Source: Holothuria scabra
Lineage: Eukaryota; Echinodermata; Holothuroidea; Aspidochirotida; Holothuriidae
Length of the DNA: 64,000 nt
Direction: 5' to 3'
Assembly (NCBI GenBank): GCA_037179385.1
Contig: CM074187.1
Location: forward strand, 9,053,450-9,117,449
Shown here: positions 24,116 to 37,189 of the stretch, piece after piece
Layout: the number at the start of each line of letters is the position of its first letter
Numbering within the stretch: the stretch's first letter is position 1
Translations under genes and position numbers: made by a program
Notes under the pieces: generated by a model
What the model saw: only the letters and a program-made list of their open reading frames with translations
Databases searched by the model: none
Told to the model about the DNA's origin: nothing

Positions 24116-26540
24116 AGGTTTTCAAAAATTTGTGAACAGACACTTTTTCGAATTATGCACAAAATCATTACAAGATGTAACTGTTTCATATGAAACTTGA
24201 CTCAGCTTCAATGCTGACATGACATTGTCATATGTTAGTGATCTTTAAACACTCTCTTTAAGTTATGGATATCAACTCAATGAGCCCCTTTAAAGCCTTT
24301 TTAACATGACATCATCAGTGAGGACAAGTAAAGAAAACAAAGCAATAGGATTCACATATAGTTAGATGAGTAAAATTGAAATGGCTTTGTTTAAATTGAA
24401 TTTGAAAGGAACAAACAGTGAGTTTAAAAACAAAATTAGTTTAAAGAACCTAGTTATAACCATGCCAGCCACTATTCATTTCCATGCTTTGTGTAAGCCA
24501 CTTTGAATATTAAGACAATTTTGTAAAATGTCTCACATGAGGATGTGACAGAGTTTGAGATGGTTGAATGAAGCTGATAGTACCAACAGAAAAGGACATT
24601 CGTTATTTTACACTGTCACATAGCCCATCCAAGCATTCTGGTGAAGGTGACCATTGGTGGGGGTCATCAGTCTTAATCTTGGTTGTATTGTCTTCATAAA
24701 ATTCTAAACCTTTTTATTCAGGGGACTGAGCAAAGATGGGGACTATGGAGGCTTTAGCCGTGCACTTTTTCGGCTTTTGGCTGTTTGGGCCAGCCTAAAC
24801 TGAGAAAGGAGGGTTAAATTTCTAGGGTATCTTGAGCCTCTTTACCAATTAGCCCCTCCAGTTCAGATTTGGATCTGCAGCCCTTGTCAAGGAGGATTTT
24901 AGAATAAGATTTATGATAGTGATAAACAATAGAACTGAAAAGATTAAGGACTGGTGAGCCCTGCCTCCTCACCATTTTGGCTGACCATCTACCAATACTA
25001 TATACAACTGCACAAAAGGTGATAATTTGATTTGTGTTAGTAATGCACACTATAGTGAGGTTTGTGACCAATCCTCATAGCTAGGACTCCACCTGTAGAC
25101 TACAACCTGCAGTCCACTGGTACTTACCAAGAAGTTGCTAGGATGGAGATGCAATGTTTGTTTCAAACAGTAATCTTGCTGTCTTCAAATTTCTTGAATT
25201 AGTAAGGTTAAAACAAGTGTTGCCAGAATTTCCATTTAGAAGACACCCACATGTTCTAAGCCATTAACTTTTCATTGCCAGTTCAAATGCAAAAGTTACA
25301 CTTAGGGAAGAATACATTGAAACTTGCTTTTCAAACATGTTTCCTAATGATATTGAAATTTAACTAAAAATCCAGTTTAAAGCATTGTGAAATCAATCCT
25401 CACTTCAAAGTATATGAATGGCCTATGCTTTTTGGTTTAATCTCTTGGAGTAGAATGGAGGAAATCGCCTTTAAATGTGTTTGATCAACAGAGAGTTAAA
25501 ACAAAGGGATATGTCAATTATATAGTGGTATCTGAAAAGGATTAAGCTATTTTCAGGTTGACATTGTCTGGCAGTTTTATGCATTGCATCCAAATCCTAA
25601 CAATTCCAATTATCACTGCAACGTAGAAGTCACCCAGCTAGTTGGTCCAATAGCCCATTTTCTCACAGAGGGGTGTTGTACTAATGAGGTGTTTGCTGTA
25701 GTATGAGGCATGATAACATAGGGTATCCCTTATTTTGCTTGCACAAGATCTGCACTTCTGGTAGATGTGAAGTATATTATGGTAGTAATGTAACAGGTAT
25801 GTGTAGGCTTAATGGTGTAGCAATTGTGTTGTTTTGTCATATTACTTACAGGAGTATATTTGGAGAGGAGAAATTTCTCCCAAGTACACTGAACAATTGC
25901 AGAGCATCCCTTTTGTGCACATTGTAAGGTTAGAAGCCAAACAAGCCTGTTAATTTCTTGGGTATTAATTCGTACATATTTGGCCCCAACGTGTTTGTGC
26001 TGTGTCCTCAAAAATGTATTCAACAAAATTCTATAGTTGAAAGTTTTCAGTGTTATTTCAGTGGACTGCTTTCTATTCGGGGTTTGTCATAGCACTTTTA
26101 AACCATAGGATAGGTAGCAAGCTGAGGACATGCTTTAAAGTTGTGGACTAATTGCAAAATTAGTTAAACTTTAAATTTTAATATTTTTTATAAAATTAAC
26201 AAAGTTGAAACAAGCATTTATGAATTCAAAGCAAATGAAGTGATAGTACTACAAAAGAAAGGTAATCTGTTATCAAATCTAGCTAGCAATGCAACAAAAC
26301 AAAAAAATTTGTGTACACAACTCATTATTTAAAAACCCTGACAGAGCAAGATGTAAACTAACCAGTGGCATAGCTCCCCCCCCCCCCTGCCCATGACACA
26401 ACCCTGACTAGACTACACCACTGAAACCAACAAAGCATAGCCAAAGGAAAGGGAAATAGAAGAGGAAAAAAGAAGAAAGAAAGAGAGATAAAAATAAAAG
26501 GAATAAAAAAAAATAAAGCAAGAACCAAGCTTGAGTATGT

Positions 26541-26735
26541 TTAAAGGTCAAGAGCAGTCACCCCTGAGTATTTTGAAGCAACAGCTAAACCTCTCGATTT
26601 TCTTCTTAATTCTTTTAAAAGTATCTTTCATTATGTTCTATGGCTTCAGTGTTGCATATTCATGGTAAACAAAGCAGTTACTTCAAGTAAATTTCACATT
26701 TTAGTAAAAAATTTGTCACCTAAACAGCCCTTTAA
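26541..26735 (-). mobile_element. TTAA-type MITE (family M2)
   Basis: TTAA at 26541-26544 and 26732-26735 bracket inverted ends (AAAGGTCAAGAGCAGTC and ACAGCCCTT). The body is the reverse complement of the copies at 45143-45405 and 53336-53600. Confidence 0.65.
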
Positions 26736-28651
26736 TAATACATGCGAAAGAGATATGTTTTGAGCTTTCTTTGACAGACGCTGAGATTTATAATGGAAGT
26801 AGACACAGACTGCTACTGAGACAAAATGTTGTTACGAAACAGTTTACCTTGATAGAAATTATGATGGGTTACCTTATAATTGGCTTAAATTTTGGTAGTA
26901 CAATAAGAAAGACAGTGTTACACACATCACCAGAAATGACTTGGGGTAACAAATCCTTAAGATAATTATAAACAAAACAATACATGCATTAAGTGTGGAT
27001 TACAACATGGATGCCTTGTACATCTTGTGTAATAGATTAGTTAAATCAAATCTAGGTTAATCTATCAGAACCCTGATAAGTCTATTGTAAAGGAAATGAA
27101 ATGGTTTTAAGGAAGACTTTTAGCAGTACCATAAATTTCATAAGCATACCTCAGCTTTGAATAAATAAGTGAGCAGTAGTATATACGTGAATTGCCAAGG
27201 CTTTAGGAAAGGTACTCCGCAGCTGATAAAAATGAACCCCTTCCCCTTCAAAAAAGGAAACAAATTGCTGGATACTCCATCAGTGAGTCACGTATTTGGT
27301 CCGGCTAGTTAAGTTAATTGTCAAAGGTTTCCCATACCTAAATAGTGCTGACTGTCTTAGTGGTTTGCACATCTCTGAAAATGAAGTGGTCAATAAAAGG
27401 TATCTCTTTAATGAAAAATGGTATAAATAGATTCTCCTAGAGGTAAAATAAGTAGAAAATGGTAAAATTCACAGTAGCTTGTGGAAAAGGAAGGTTAGGT
27501 GAGGGGGTAAATGTATATTAAGTCAAGTGCCCTATTTATTTACTGAATGTTATTGTCTGCTCATGGTTATTTTGTAATTAATTGCTTTGTGGTCACAGCC
27601 TATGATCATTTGTAGATATGGATCCTAACCAAATTCTAATGACGTTTTAGTTTAATTCAAAGGTTTTGTATTTTTAGCTAAGCTGTTTAATGCTGTTAAA
27701 AAGGTAAGGTTGAAGAAATCCTTATTTTTAAAGTATTTTATTTTCTATTTAATATTTTTTTTATTACTTTAGATGATATACACTCTCAGATCAAATTTTT
27801 CAGCTCAAAGAAATTTCCTTTGATGGGTAAAAGAAAGTACTTGAAAAACTGAACATCACATGTATTTGGTCCAATGGTTTTTATGTTCTTGAACTTATGT
27901 CAATACAAAGTAGATTTTACTGATCAAAAGTCAGATTTATAGGGAATTATCAGGTTTACACAAAGTCCTTAATTTTGAGAGAAGTGTGTAATGCTGTAAA
28001 GCTTACTTCTTTTAGTAGAATTGCATTATTCTATACTCTTGCAGTAAAAATGCCAAAAAAAGTGTAAACATCATGCAACTTTTATCTTAGAATTATGCTT
28101 CCTCAAAATGATGTACACTGAGCTTCACTTATTAGTGTTTTGTCCTCCTTTTTCATTTTCTTTACTCAGGCCTTTGAAAAAGCATCTTCCATATTTCGTA
28201 GAATTGTCTGTATTGCATATATTACCTCTGTCATACTTTTTTTTATTTATATAAGCCGTGTCTGCTCCTTTCAACTTGAATAAAAAAAAAGAAGAAATAC
28301 TCCATGCATTTCATATGTTAGTCATTAGCTTTCCTTTTGTTATTAGTATCTTAGAGTTCATCATCATCCTCTTTAAGCCTGAATTTATTAGTTACAGCTT
28401 CAGTATGATATCACATATTTAGATGATAAGTGCCAAAGATATGCTCTCTTTGCAAGGAAAAGGGGCTTGAGCAGGGGCAGAGAAGAACCATGGGAATGAT
28501 TTAATCCATTTTTGTTATGACCTTTTTTTTTCATCATTGTTCATTTTGTTAATCAAAATCTTGGTTGCATGCAAAGGGTGCTATTTGCTATTTTGTTTAA
28601 TGTCAGATTTGTGTCTTACATTAATATTTTGTCTATTGTTTTTTCCCAAAG

Positions 28652-29065
28652 AACATGAAACAACCTCAGAGGCAGCTACATCCTCTGCTGCTCCATCTTC
28701 CACTGCTGCTTTGAGTTCCTCAGAAGGACAGACTTCAAGTTTAGCTCCAAGCACCACCCATGCTGAGAGCACAACTGATTTTGGAACTTCAACCCATGGG
28801 TCTACTCGTTCCCAGCCAATGAGCTCGACGGAAGACCACACTACTAGCCGTCTTCCAGAAACTTCAACATTTATAAGCAGCACGCTTTTTGAATCTTCGT
28901 CTGAAAAGTTTTCTTCAACGATTAGCAGTTCGACAGCAGAAGGAGGAAGTACATCTGAAGGCCCAACATCAACAGCTGTTAGTTCTACTTTTGAGAGCAC
29001 TTCTCAAGCTGCAAGTACAACAGTAGTTACTGCAGGAACAGAGGAGACAACTTCAGGTGTCCCAG
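28652..29065 (+). CDS. Exon: Ser/Thr-rich mucin-like segment 2
   Basis: Acceptor ttttcccaaag, donor gtaatt, 138 codons, phase 1 at both ends. The peptide starts HETTSEAATSSAAPSSTAA and is dominated by S, T, A and E without Cys. It resembles the mucin exon in composition but is Ser-rich and lacks the strict TTT period or obvious DNA repeats. It follows a 9.2-kb intron in which I found no exon. Probably a further O-glycosylated linker. It could be spliced out without a frameshift. Confidence 0.82.
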
Positions 29066-29367
29066 GTAATTTTTCTCAGATAGCAGTAAGGAAGCATAAC
29101 TTTTTCTAGTCCCCAGCAGTCGGCAGTTTACTACCCTACCCATTGTGCTCCTACTGAATATGCTGAACTGCCAAGTGATCAGAAGTAGTCCTCTGGGCAA
29201 ATTAATCAGAGTCAACTATGCACAGAGCTCCTCCCACTCTGCACAGGCCTGCAGCTCAGCTGTGAAGCTCATTTCGTGCTCTGTTGACATAGTTACAAGT
29301 GGTCATTGTTCCCTAGTCTGCTTGCTGACTGATGGTAACTAGGAAAAGGTATGCTCCAATATCAATT

Positions 29368-29516
29368 ATTTTGATTAAATGATAATTACCCCTTCACCCT
29401 AGGCATATCTTGTTATTAATTAATTGGATGAAATGGTAATTACCCCTACACCCTAGGCATATTTTGTTATTAATTAATTGGATTATATGATAATTACCCC
29501 ATCACACTAGGCATAA
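29368..29516. repeat. 54-bp tandem repeat, about 2.7 copies
   Basis: taattacccc recurs at 29383, 29437 and 29491, each followed by caccctaggcata-like sequence and attaattaattgga. AT-rich intronic minisatellite. Confidence 0.85.
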
Positions 29517-30089
29517 CACAACGTGATATGTAAAATATGAGTGGAAGAAAGCAATTCAGTCTCTACACCTTTCTTACCATGCACAATTCCCCAGCCAGCC
29601 AAGTGCTGTTAGCTTTCTGAGAGACTGTTGAAGGCCACTTCTATCTGATTCTGAGGCAGTGCCCTTACTTGTTTCAGATTTGTTCTTTTGTTTACCTCTG
29701 AAGCAAATTCATGTCCATGGACCCATTTCTAAATAGCAATTGTAAATACTTGTGGGCAAGAGTTTTGATGTGGGTCATATTTGACCTCCATAAAAAAGGC
29801 ATTGACAAAACTACTTGTACCAAAAATTTATCCTACAATCCTTTGTTATTGCTATTTGGGCAAAGGTCTGTGCCTCACCTTACTCCACTTACCTCTGAAA
29901 AGAAACACCAAAAGCCTTTCAAAATGAATTTGCATGTCAAAGAAAGGCTATGTTACCATTGAATTGTTCAACATATCCTAAAAGATTTTGTGAAAGCAGA
30001 GCTACCTTTTCAATAAGCATACTTGCAGAAAGATGAAATTATATATATTGTTAGGTACCCAAATTATTAACCCTATAATTGCTTAGAGG

Positions 30090-30383
30090 TAGACAGCCAA
30101 CTCCCACCACAAACTGCAATTTTCGTAGTAGTCCACAGAAATTTTTTAATTTTCATTAGCTCTTTTTGATTGGCAGAAAGTTATAAAAGTGCTCAGTACT
30201 GTAGCTCATATTACACAGAATTAACTGAACTGAAAGGTTTTTATCACACATTGGAGTCTTGTATATTCACTCTGAAGCTATAAACTGAGATTGTTTGTGG
30301 ATGATGATAAAATTTAGACAGTTGTGGGAGGGTCTGAAGGGAGTGTTGAACTTCTTGGGGTAAAAAAATAGCTAGGCCTTTAA
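30090..30383 (+). mobile_element. TTAA-type MITE (family M1)
   Basis: The body matches other M1 copies (ccacaaactgcaattttcgt, gtagtccacagaaatt, aaactgagattgt). The right end is ggcctt followed by TTAA at 30380-30383. Confidence 0.65.
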
Positions 30384-30769
30384 ATTGAGCACTGGATATT
30401 CCAAAGTCTTAACAGTGGTCCAAGTTTTGTTTCAGGATCCCAAAGAGAAGTTGAATTTTGCCTTCTGCCTTTTGCATCTGACAAGAAACAGCCTCTTGTT
30501 CAGTTTATGGCCCTTGCCTTGATAAAGGAAAACAAGTGTCCTAAATATTACCTTAGTGGAATGTGCTTGATGGAGGCTATTGCGTCTTGATGAAGGAACT
30601 GGAAATTCGCATCTGAGTGCCTTCAAGCACTATTAAAAAATAATGTTGAAGTATTCTCAAAGTTTCCATTCCTTTAAATGTTTACAACATGAGAGAGCCT
30701 ATGTACCTATAATACATTCTCTTGCTGTATATTCCAGCTTGTGCACTTGGATCCTCATGCGAATTGTAT

Positions 30770-31015
30770 TTAACCCTTCCATTACTATGTTTGAAAACCT
30801 ATGGCTGTACAGGTTTTCATTACGTTGCATCAGCTGTATGGAACAAATTACCAGATGACCTGGAAGCTAGCCCAAAACCCCTCCATTTTCAAGAGTTTTA
30901 ATACTCTAGACACATTTGTTCAATACACTCTGTAAAGTGCCTTGAATTGAGCAGTTACTTTTGGAGACTTTTGGAGCTTTATACAAGCTTGAGTTATTGT
31001 TAATATTATTATAGA
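30770..31015 (+). pseudogene. 3' tail of a non-LTR retrotransposon (CR1/L2-like)
   Basis: The + strand translation gives GFHYVASAVWNKLPDDLEA, the conserved C-terminal motif of CR1/L2-type ORF2 (usually x-F-S-V-A-G-P-x-x-W-N-x-L-P). It is followed by a stop and a typical short 3' tail. Only the extreme C-terminus remains; no intact RT. Confidence 0.55.
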
Positions 31016-31290
31016 CGAATCCCCACAGTCAAGTGATGGTCTGATTTTAGTTGGACATAACTGGGGTCCATGACTTTAGTCTTTCAATCTCCTTGCTTAC
31101 CTGCATCATGGATGGTTGTAAGCTGAGTTGTATCTTGATTTCTTTACACTTAATTTAAAGGCTTAAAATTGATGTAGACAATAAATGAAAATGATTAAAG
31201 GTCAATTGACACCACTTATGGGTGCCTACAGTCACTAAACACAAGCACTGCTCTTATTTGTCTTTATATACTGTTAGCCTTCACACTGCC
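31010..31290 (-). repeat. Dispersed repeat family M3, inverted copy
   Basis: The reverse complement shares cagtcaagtgatggtctgat and gggtcc..gactt blocks with 10610-10830 and 61428-61650. It ends just before the exon at 31326. Confidence 0.45.
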
Positions 31291-31325
31291 TGTGTACAAT
31301 ATGAAAGCTTTTTTCTTATTTGCAG

Positions 31326-31763
31326 AAACGACATCATTTGAAATGTCAACTCAGGTCCCCATCTCAACTGGAGGCCCATCTGCCACACCTGGTTTGACTG
31401 GCACAACAGGTTTGCCTAGTGTATCAACTGGCGGCCCTAGTATATCAACTGGAGGCCCTAGTATGAGCACAGGCATATCTGTTTCTGAATTCACTGGAAC
31501 CCAAACCACTGTTAGTATACAACCCACTGGAAGTGTGCTACCCACTGGAACTGTGCTACCCACTGGTAGTACAGGACCAACTGGAACTGTGCTCCCCACT
31601 GGTAGTACAGAACTCACTGGTGGAACCCAAGCCACTGATTTCGGAACCCAAGGCACTGGTTTCGGAACCCAAACTCCAGATGGTGTCTCACAGCGTACAG
31701 GGTTGTCAACATCTATGGTTGAAGACGCAACAACTGGGGACATCATAACAACTGCATCAGTTG
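31326..31763 (+). CDS. Exon: Thr/Gly/Pro-rich mucin-like segment 3
   Basis: Acceptor cttatttgcag, donor gtgagt, 146 codons, phase 1 at both ends. After TTSFEMSTQVP come short repeats: STGGPSI/M units, then at least five VLPTGS/T or similar P-T-G units, then FGTQ units. There is no Cys. The composition (T, S, G, P) suits an O-glycosylated flexible linker between the mucin region and the disulfide-rich modules that start at 34852. No homolog is recognised from the repeats alone. Confidence 0.83.
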
Positions 31764-31814
31764 GTGAGTACCTATCTGACTTTCTGCTAATGCTAGAATA
31801 GAAAAGAATATTAC

Positions 31815-32525
31815 TTTATTAATCCATCAACTGGAAATTGCCAAGCTCGCTACACATAAAAACAATTAACATGAATAAAAAGAAAGAAAAACAAACACTA
31901 AAACATTGACTTAAAACATTGAAACACTTAAAACAGGTAACAGAAAAAGAATAAAAACATAAAAAGGAGCAAAGGCAGCAGACAGAGAAACACAAGACAG
32001 AGAAGAACAACTACCGTTTAAAACTAGAATTGTGACAGCGAATAGCCTGTGGAATGAACGATGAGGGGTGCCGAGTTTCAGTGCCAAAGCTTGGAAGTCT
32101 AAGTCTGCCGCTACGAGCTACAAGTTGATCGTCTAGGAGTTTTTGTTAAGGGTGGCTGACATGGTCCAGATTGTGTGCAGTTTTTGTGTCAAAAGGGGAC
32201 CATATGTATCACCAACCCGTCTGTGCAGGCCCAATTATGGGACTAGCTCTTTTAATTAATCGATTTAAGCAGTCTTTGTCGCATTGACTAATGTTACCAC
32301 CCCATGCTTACAAACAATAATGCCACACACTACAAATAATAGAATTATAAAACACGGATAAAATTTCAGGACTGACATAAAGGGAGTGGAGTTTTCTCAT
32401 ACAATAAATACGGACATTCAGTTTCTTGATCAAAAAGTCAATGTGATCATTCCAGGAAAGACTATTATCTAAGTAAATCCCTAGATACTTATAGTTGTTT
32501 ACCCTTTCTATATCACTGCCTTAAA
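31815..32525 (-). pseudogene. Degraded non-LTR retrotransposon, C-terminal RT region
   Basis: Minus-strand translation gives NNYKYLGIYLDNSLSWNDHI, then YNSIICSVWHYCL, then LNRLIKRASPIIG and RHPSSFIPQAIR, interrupted by stops. These are conserved blocks after the catalytic RT motifs in LINE ORF2 proteins (Y-L-G-x-x-x-D; L-x-R-L-x-x-x-A). 5'-truncated and inactive. Confidence 0.75.
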
Positions 32526-34117
32526 GTGAAAGTAAGTCAGGCATAGAGGGGGCAAAGGGGATTTGTCCCCCCTCCCCCTTTCCAGAAGAAGGTGGGTAAA
32601 ATTCCTCCCTTTTCATTTCCATAAAACATAGAAAATTGTCAAATTCTTACTGAAAAAGGCAGTTTGGGAGCAATGTTTGAACTTACATAAATAAATGGCA
32701 TTCACAGCCATTCAAATTGCACTTTACAGGCTCTTGAAGCAAGCTTTAGTCCCCCTGAACCCATATTATAATATTGCCTAGGACAACATCAATTTGGACT
32801 TGGGGTTTAGCAGAAATAAATCCTCCCCCCCCCCCCTTTTTTTTTTTGTTTTTCTGGTGAAGTTCATGACATTGGTTAAATTCTTTACAAAATAGAGATC
32901 ATAGGGAAACCTATGACTTTATAACTCTAATAATGTTCTTTTTTTTTAATTATAGAGCTAAATGAATTTTTATCTTCCAGAAAGGAAGCAAAATTATCTT
33001 CAAACCTTCTTGCTTATTTTTCAATGTTTTGGACTACCCTGGCCTCAGGCTCTCTGGCCTGGAGTGAGTGGCCTACTGGCCTTCATACTTAAGGTATTAA
33101 AAGCTTCTTTTTGAGCCTGGCCTCAACCTTAGGCTGCCAGGTCTTAACTACCACACCAGTATTTTTATGTACTAAAAGAAAAAATTTCTCTCTAAAAGTA
33201 AGTAATTTTGTGTGAATAAATGGTTTCCAAACTTTCTTCACCCATTGCCTTGTAGTATAGATTATTAGATGAGAGCATTTTTATTTTGGTCAATTCTTAA
33301 CCCTTATGCTAGGCATGGTTTAGCTGCCAATCCATAGTTTTGTCCAGCTTTTGATGTGCAGAATAATAATTTTCTTCAATTTTATTGGAAAATATGGACC
33401 TAACTTCATTCTACTTCTCCCTTGAGTTCACTTGAAAACCTGATATGCTCACAGACTGGTACACACAAGTATGTCTGAATGTGAGCATGACTGCTATATG
33501 ACAAATGTTCTAATTATTTTGACTGTTTTAGTAAAAGGCAATACTCAAAGATTACATACACATAAGAACACATGTTACATGGGGAGCATATTTCTACACT
33601 TAAAAGATGTATCTTTATGGTCATAGATGTAATCACTTCAGGGCAACTTTCTACAAATGAAGCGAAAGTTGAAGGTATACCAAACATAAATACAGCATCT
33701 CTAAACTTTTGGGTGAATATTTTGGTTTTCACAAAGCTATAACAAAAAAGATTGGTACATGTGGTGTTTTTGATCCACTAAACCAATATTACTGATATCT
33801 AATACAATCATTACTAAAGATACTATGAATACTTTGAGAAGGAAGCCCAAGTAGCATGTGCAGGAATTGCGAACTGAGGGGCCAGATGGTGAATTATAAA
33901 GTGACTGACTAATATACTAGAAGTCAAACAAAACTTTGTAAGCCTTGTATCTCAAGATCAAGGTTGTTATGTGGGTTAACTGTTTCAAAGTCCAAACAGA
34001 GTGAACTTTGAAAAGTTGCTCATAAACAGGATGTCCAAAGGACCTAAGGTTGGTGACAGCTAGATGATGCGTTGTATGTGCACCATGTTAGTATATCAAA
34101 TGAGTACAGATGTTCCC
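32526..34117. other. Intron remainder, nothing recognised
   Basis: C/G- and T-runs near 32565-32585 and 32822-32850; no coding or element signature found. Confidence 0.5.
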
Positions 34118-34345
34118 ATTAAATAATAACTTCAAACTTATTTTGAAGCCACAGCTAAATCTCAACATCTTCCTCTTTTTTCTGTCCAAAGTATCTTTCA
34201 AGATGTTTAAGGACTACAGTATTGCATATTCTTGGCAAACCAAGCCCATACTTCTAGTAAATTTCACATTTGAGGAGAAAAATATCATCATGTGACTCTC
34301 AAGAGCCAATCATGAAGCAGGATAGTCTACAATACAACATTATAT
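34118..34345 (-). mobile_element. TTAA-type MITE (family M2), decayed
   Basis: Shares acagctaaat, aaagtatctttca, gtattgcatattc and tagtaaatttcacattt with the M2 copy at 26541-26735; ends are mutated. Confidence 0.5.
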
Positions 34346-34851
34346 TTAAAGTTTGGGTGACTCCATTTTCCTTTGGAGACCATTTACTTTACAATGAAAG
34401 TGTGTTAGTTTAAGATCAGTCATTCATAAATTGTATTCTAGAGGCAAGGAATCATTTAAGCTTTTGGCCAGAGAGCTGCAAACCAAATTGTGGAAGAAAT
34501 TGTTAGACATCTGGGTGATAAAATTGAATTGAATTGAAGAAAGCTTAGCATTCAGAGTGTGGAAATTTACCAAGTTTGCAACAGATTAAATTATTTTGTT
34601 CCTAACAGGCAATGATGAGATTGAAAACACTATATACCAATCAAAACTACAAGCTAGAACTCTACTAGTTATACTTCTGTTTAGTCCAGGAAGGGCATAA
34701 TTTGAGTACTTCCTACCAATAGCTACTTAATTAATTTGATGTAAATATGGCTGTTGTATCATCTTTCATTTTGTAAGACCAGATTCCCAGAAGAATGTGT
34801 ACATGTGAAGCAACATTTGCAAGAAAGGCTTATTTTGATTTCTTTCCCCAG

Positions 34852-34974
34852 ATTGTTTGGATTCGTGTACGGCTGGTAACTTTCTTTGCTGTGAGTCCTG
34901 TATACCACCTGCAAGTGTGTGTGACCTACAACAAGACTGCAGTGATGGCAGAGATGAGAGCTTGCCCAACTGTC
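34852..34974 (+). CDS. Exon: LDL receptor class A module 1
   Basis: Acceptor tctttccccag, donor gtgagt, 41 codons, phase 1 at both ends. The peptide runs from C-L-D-S-C through NFLCCESCIPPASVCD to DCSDGRDESLPNC. The C-terminal D-x-x-x-D-C-x-D-G-x-D-E motif is the Ca2+-binding signature of LDLa modules. There are more Cys than the six of a standard LDLa (an extra pair near LCCESC), so the disulfide pattern may be modified. LDLa modules bind ligands in receptors and extracellular proteins. One module in one 1-1 exon is typical of this family. Confidence 0.88.
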
Positions 34975-35439
34975 GTGAGTACAGATCATCTTATTTGGGG
35001 TTTTCAAAGTCTTCAAAATTATGGATATTTGAAAAGAGAGTTTACCTTTACCAGGAGGGAAAGAAAAGTCTATAAACTTGTGAGAATTGAAAAAAAGGAA
35101 AATATGCGCAGGCCTTTAGACATAAAAAATGAAGGCAATCAGTATCAGGTGAGGAAGGTGGTTTGAAGGGAGGGGGAAGGGGTAATATTGCAGAAGATGT
35201 TTTATGGGTGGTTTGTGCTGAGATTAAGTACTGCAATATTCTGTTTTCAGGTTTCTAGGACAAGTTGAAAATATGCCAAGCGATTGAGGGTCAGACTTTC
35301 CAATTGGCTATGTGCTGACAGGAAGTGCTTGATTGGTCCCAATTAGAAAGGCCCACTTTGTCATACTTATACCTCCTGTTGTCCAAAGTTTTATCCACTG
35401 CATAGTTGTCTTGGACACCACAAATTGTATAGATTTGTC

Positions 35440-36000
35440 ATATTTAGGGGAAGATCCTGTAGCTTAGGTGGAGGTCAAAAGTCATTTGAGGTCCCCAGAG
35501 GTCAAAACCCTTGTAAACATGATATCTCAATGCAGGAATGACCAACACTTGCCTTTTGGTGTACAGATGTAACATGCTAAGAGGAAGAATCCTATTGTTT
35601 TTGGTGGAGGTGAAGGGTCACTCAAGGTCACTAGAGAACATGGGAAAACTTCAAAAAGGGCTTGTAGACATGACAACTCAAGATGGCAATGACTGATGCT
35701 TTTGTTTATTTTTATTATTTACTATGGAGATTTGTCGTGATGAAAAGAAGAACCCTTTTTGGTGAAGGTCAAAGGTCATTTGAAGTCATCACTATCTAAA
35801 CTGAGCAAAGACCTAGAATTTTTCTTGCTAACATGAAACCTCAAGATAGGAATGACCCTTCATATTTGGTATGCAGATTCAGTATGAAGATTTGTTGAGA
35901 AGAAGAAACCATTGTTTTTGGTGGAGGCTAAAAAACATTTGAGGTCATAAGAGTTACCACTGGCATGAGCTCAAAATTGGTTTGAGAATTCTCAAGATTG
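35440..36000 (+). repeat. Decayed AGGTCA-type minisatellite (HINE-like copy F)
   Basis: Four degenerate units (near 35472, 35620, 35768 and 35926) carry ggtcaaaggtcatttga-like cores and ttgtaaacatgatatctc-like blocks found in copies A-C. No clear terminal hairpins, so this is an old or truncated copy. Confidence 0.6.
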
Positions 36001-36680
36001 GCAGAGATTCATGAAGCCTTTGAACTTAAGGTTTATATTTAAGACAGGGATCCCTATTTTTTGGTTCCTTCCATTGAAACTATAGAAGTTACACTTTTTC
36101 TCATATAAAATGACTTTACAAGTGAATGTAATCAAACTGGAAAAAGACTATATAGTTGGTTAGCTATTCAGTATGAAATTGCAGTTTATAAGCAACTGCC
36201 CCTTAACAACATGGGTGGGTATAGCAGGGTTTTCCTGAATTCAGAATTGAATGTGGCCTATTGAAGTGTCTAAGGGGATTACCAGGGAGAGAGGTACAAG
36301 GGGAAGGGGTTCCCCTTTTGGAAATCTGGTGAGTAATTCAAGTCTCTAGTCACAAGATGGTGGCACTTTTGATTCAAGTAAGTCAACACAATTTTAGTGA
36401 GTTGCCACCAAAAATATTAGCACTGAAAATCACAACCGACAATATTTTGATCTCATGATAGCAATCACATTGGCGCTTACCACCCAAGTTTTAATTCAGA
36501 AGTGTTGGTCCATCGGAAGGCACACACCCATACTTTTGGAAGATGTTCATGCCATGGACTGCCCCACAGCAGACCTGCTTATAGATTTTAGAGGCAAGGG
36601 TTTCCAGCTACACTAGAATTTCCATGTAGGGTAGCTATTTTGCGTCAAAGCTGGAAGAAGCTTGTTTCAGTTCTGTCACA

Positions 36681-36993
36681 TTAAAGGGTCAATCCTCTCA
36701 TTCCAAACTACACTTCTTGGAGGGGGGAGGGGGAGTACAGAAACTCTCTTTTGGCCAAGCTTTTTGATTGACTGTTTATTCAAACAATGCAGATTACCAG
36801 AGCTTATATTACACAGTATGAACTGTACTGAGATTGTTTTGGTTATACACATAGAACTTTTCTATACTCACCCTGAAGCAATAAACTGAGATTGTGACTG
36901 GATAAGGATGAATTTCAGAAAATTGTGGGAAGGGTTTGAAGAAGAAGGTTAGGAGAATTGGTCCTGTTTGGGGTGAGAGAACTGGGCCTTTAA
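36681..36993 (+). mobile_element. TTAA-type MITE (family M1), best-preserved termini
   Basis: TTAA at 36681-36684 and 36990-36993. Left repeat AGGGTCAATCCTCTCATTCC and right repeat GGGTGAGAGAACTGGGCCT are inverse. Used as the reference copy for family M1. Confidence 0.78.
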
Positions 36994-37189
36994 GCATTCA
37001 CACCAGCCACTATTTGGCACTTTGAAAACCTTTTCTCTTGCACAATATGGTTGAAAGTTGCTGTAAATATCAGCACTGCAGTGTTCGACCAGTCATCTGT
37101 TAGATAATCAACAGTGGGCCAATTATCTCACAATCAGTAAATAATTATGCATCACAAATTTCTGTTGTTCAATTAACCACCACCATTTA

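Larger units (their letters stand above)
19394..28651. other. 9.2-kb intron between mucin exons
   Basis: Holds the 129-bp duplication, two M1 MITEs, one M2 MITE and one SINE, listed separately. The remainder (for example 20877-22027, 22313-23869, 24116-26540, 26736-28651) shows no exon or recognisable element. Confidence 0.5.

Noticed and set aside
25750..25800. Small cysteine-containing candidate exon (acceptor cacaag, donor gtatgt)
   Set aside because: It is phase 0, the acceptor lacks a pyrimidine tract, and in phase 1 it meets a stop at once. It matches no module.
28581..29000. Minus-strand 139-codon open frame
   Set aside because: Shadow of the Ser/Thr-rich exon 28652-29065.
31351..31746. 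Minus-strand 131-codon open frame rich in V, P and G
   Set aside because: Shadow of the PTG repeats of exon 31326-31763.
34795..35166. 123-codon + strand open frame over the LDLa exon
   Set aside because: It is a different frame from the LDLa module and runs into both introns; no domain character.
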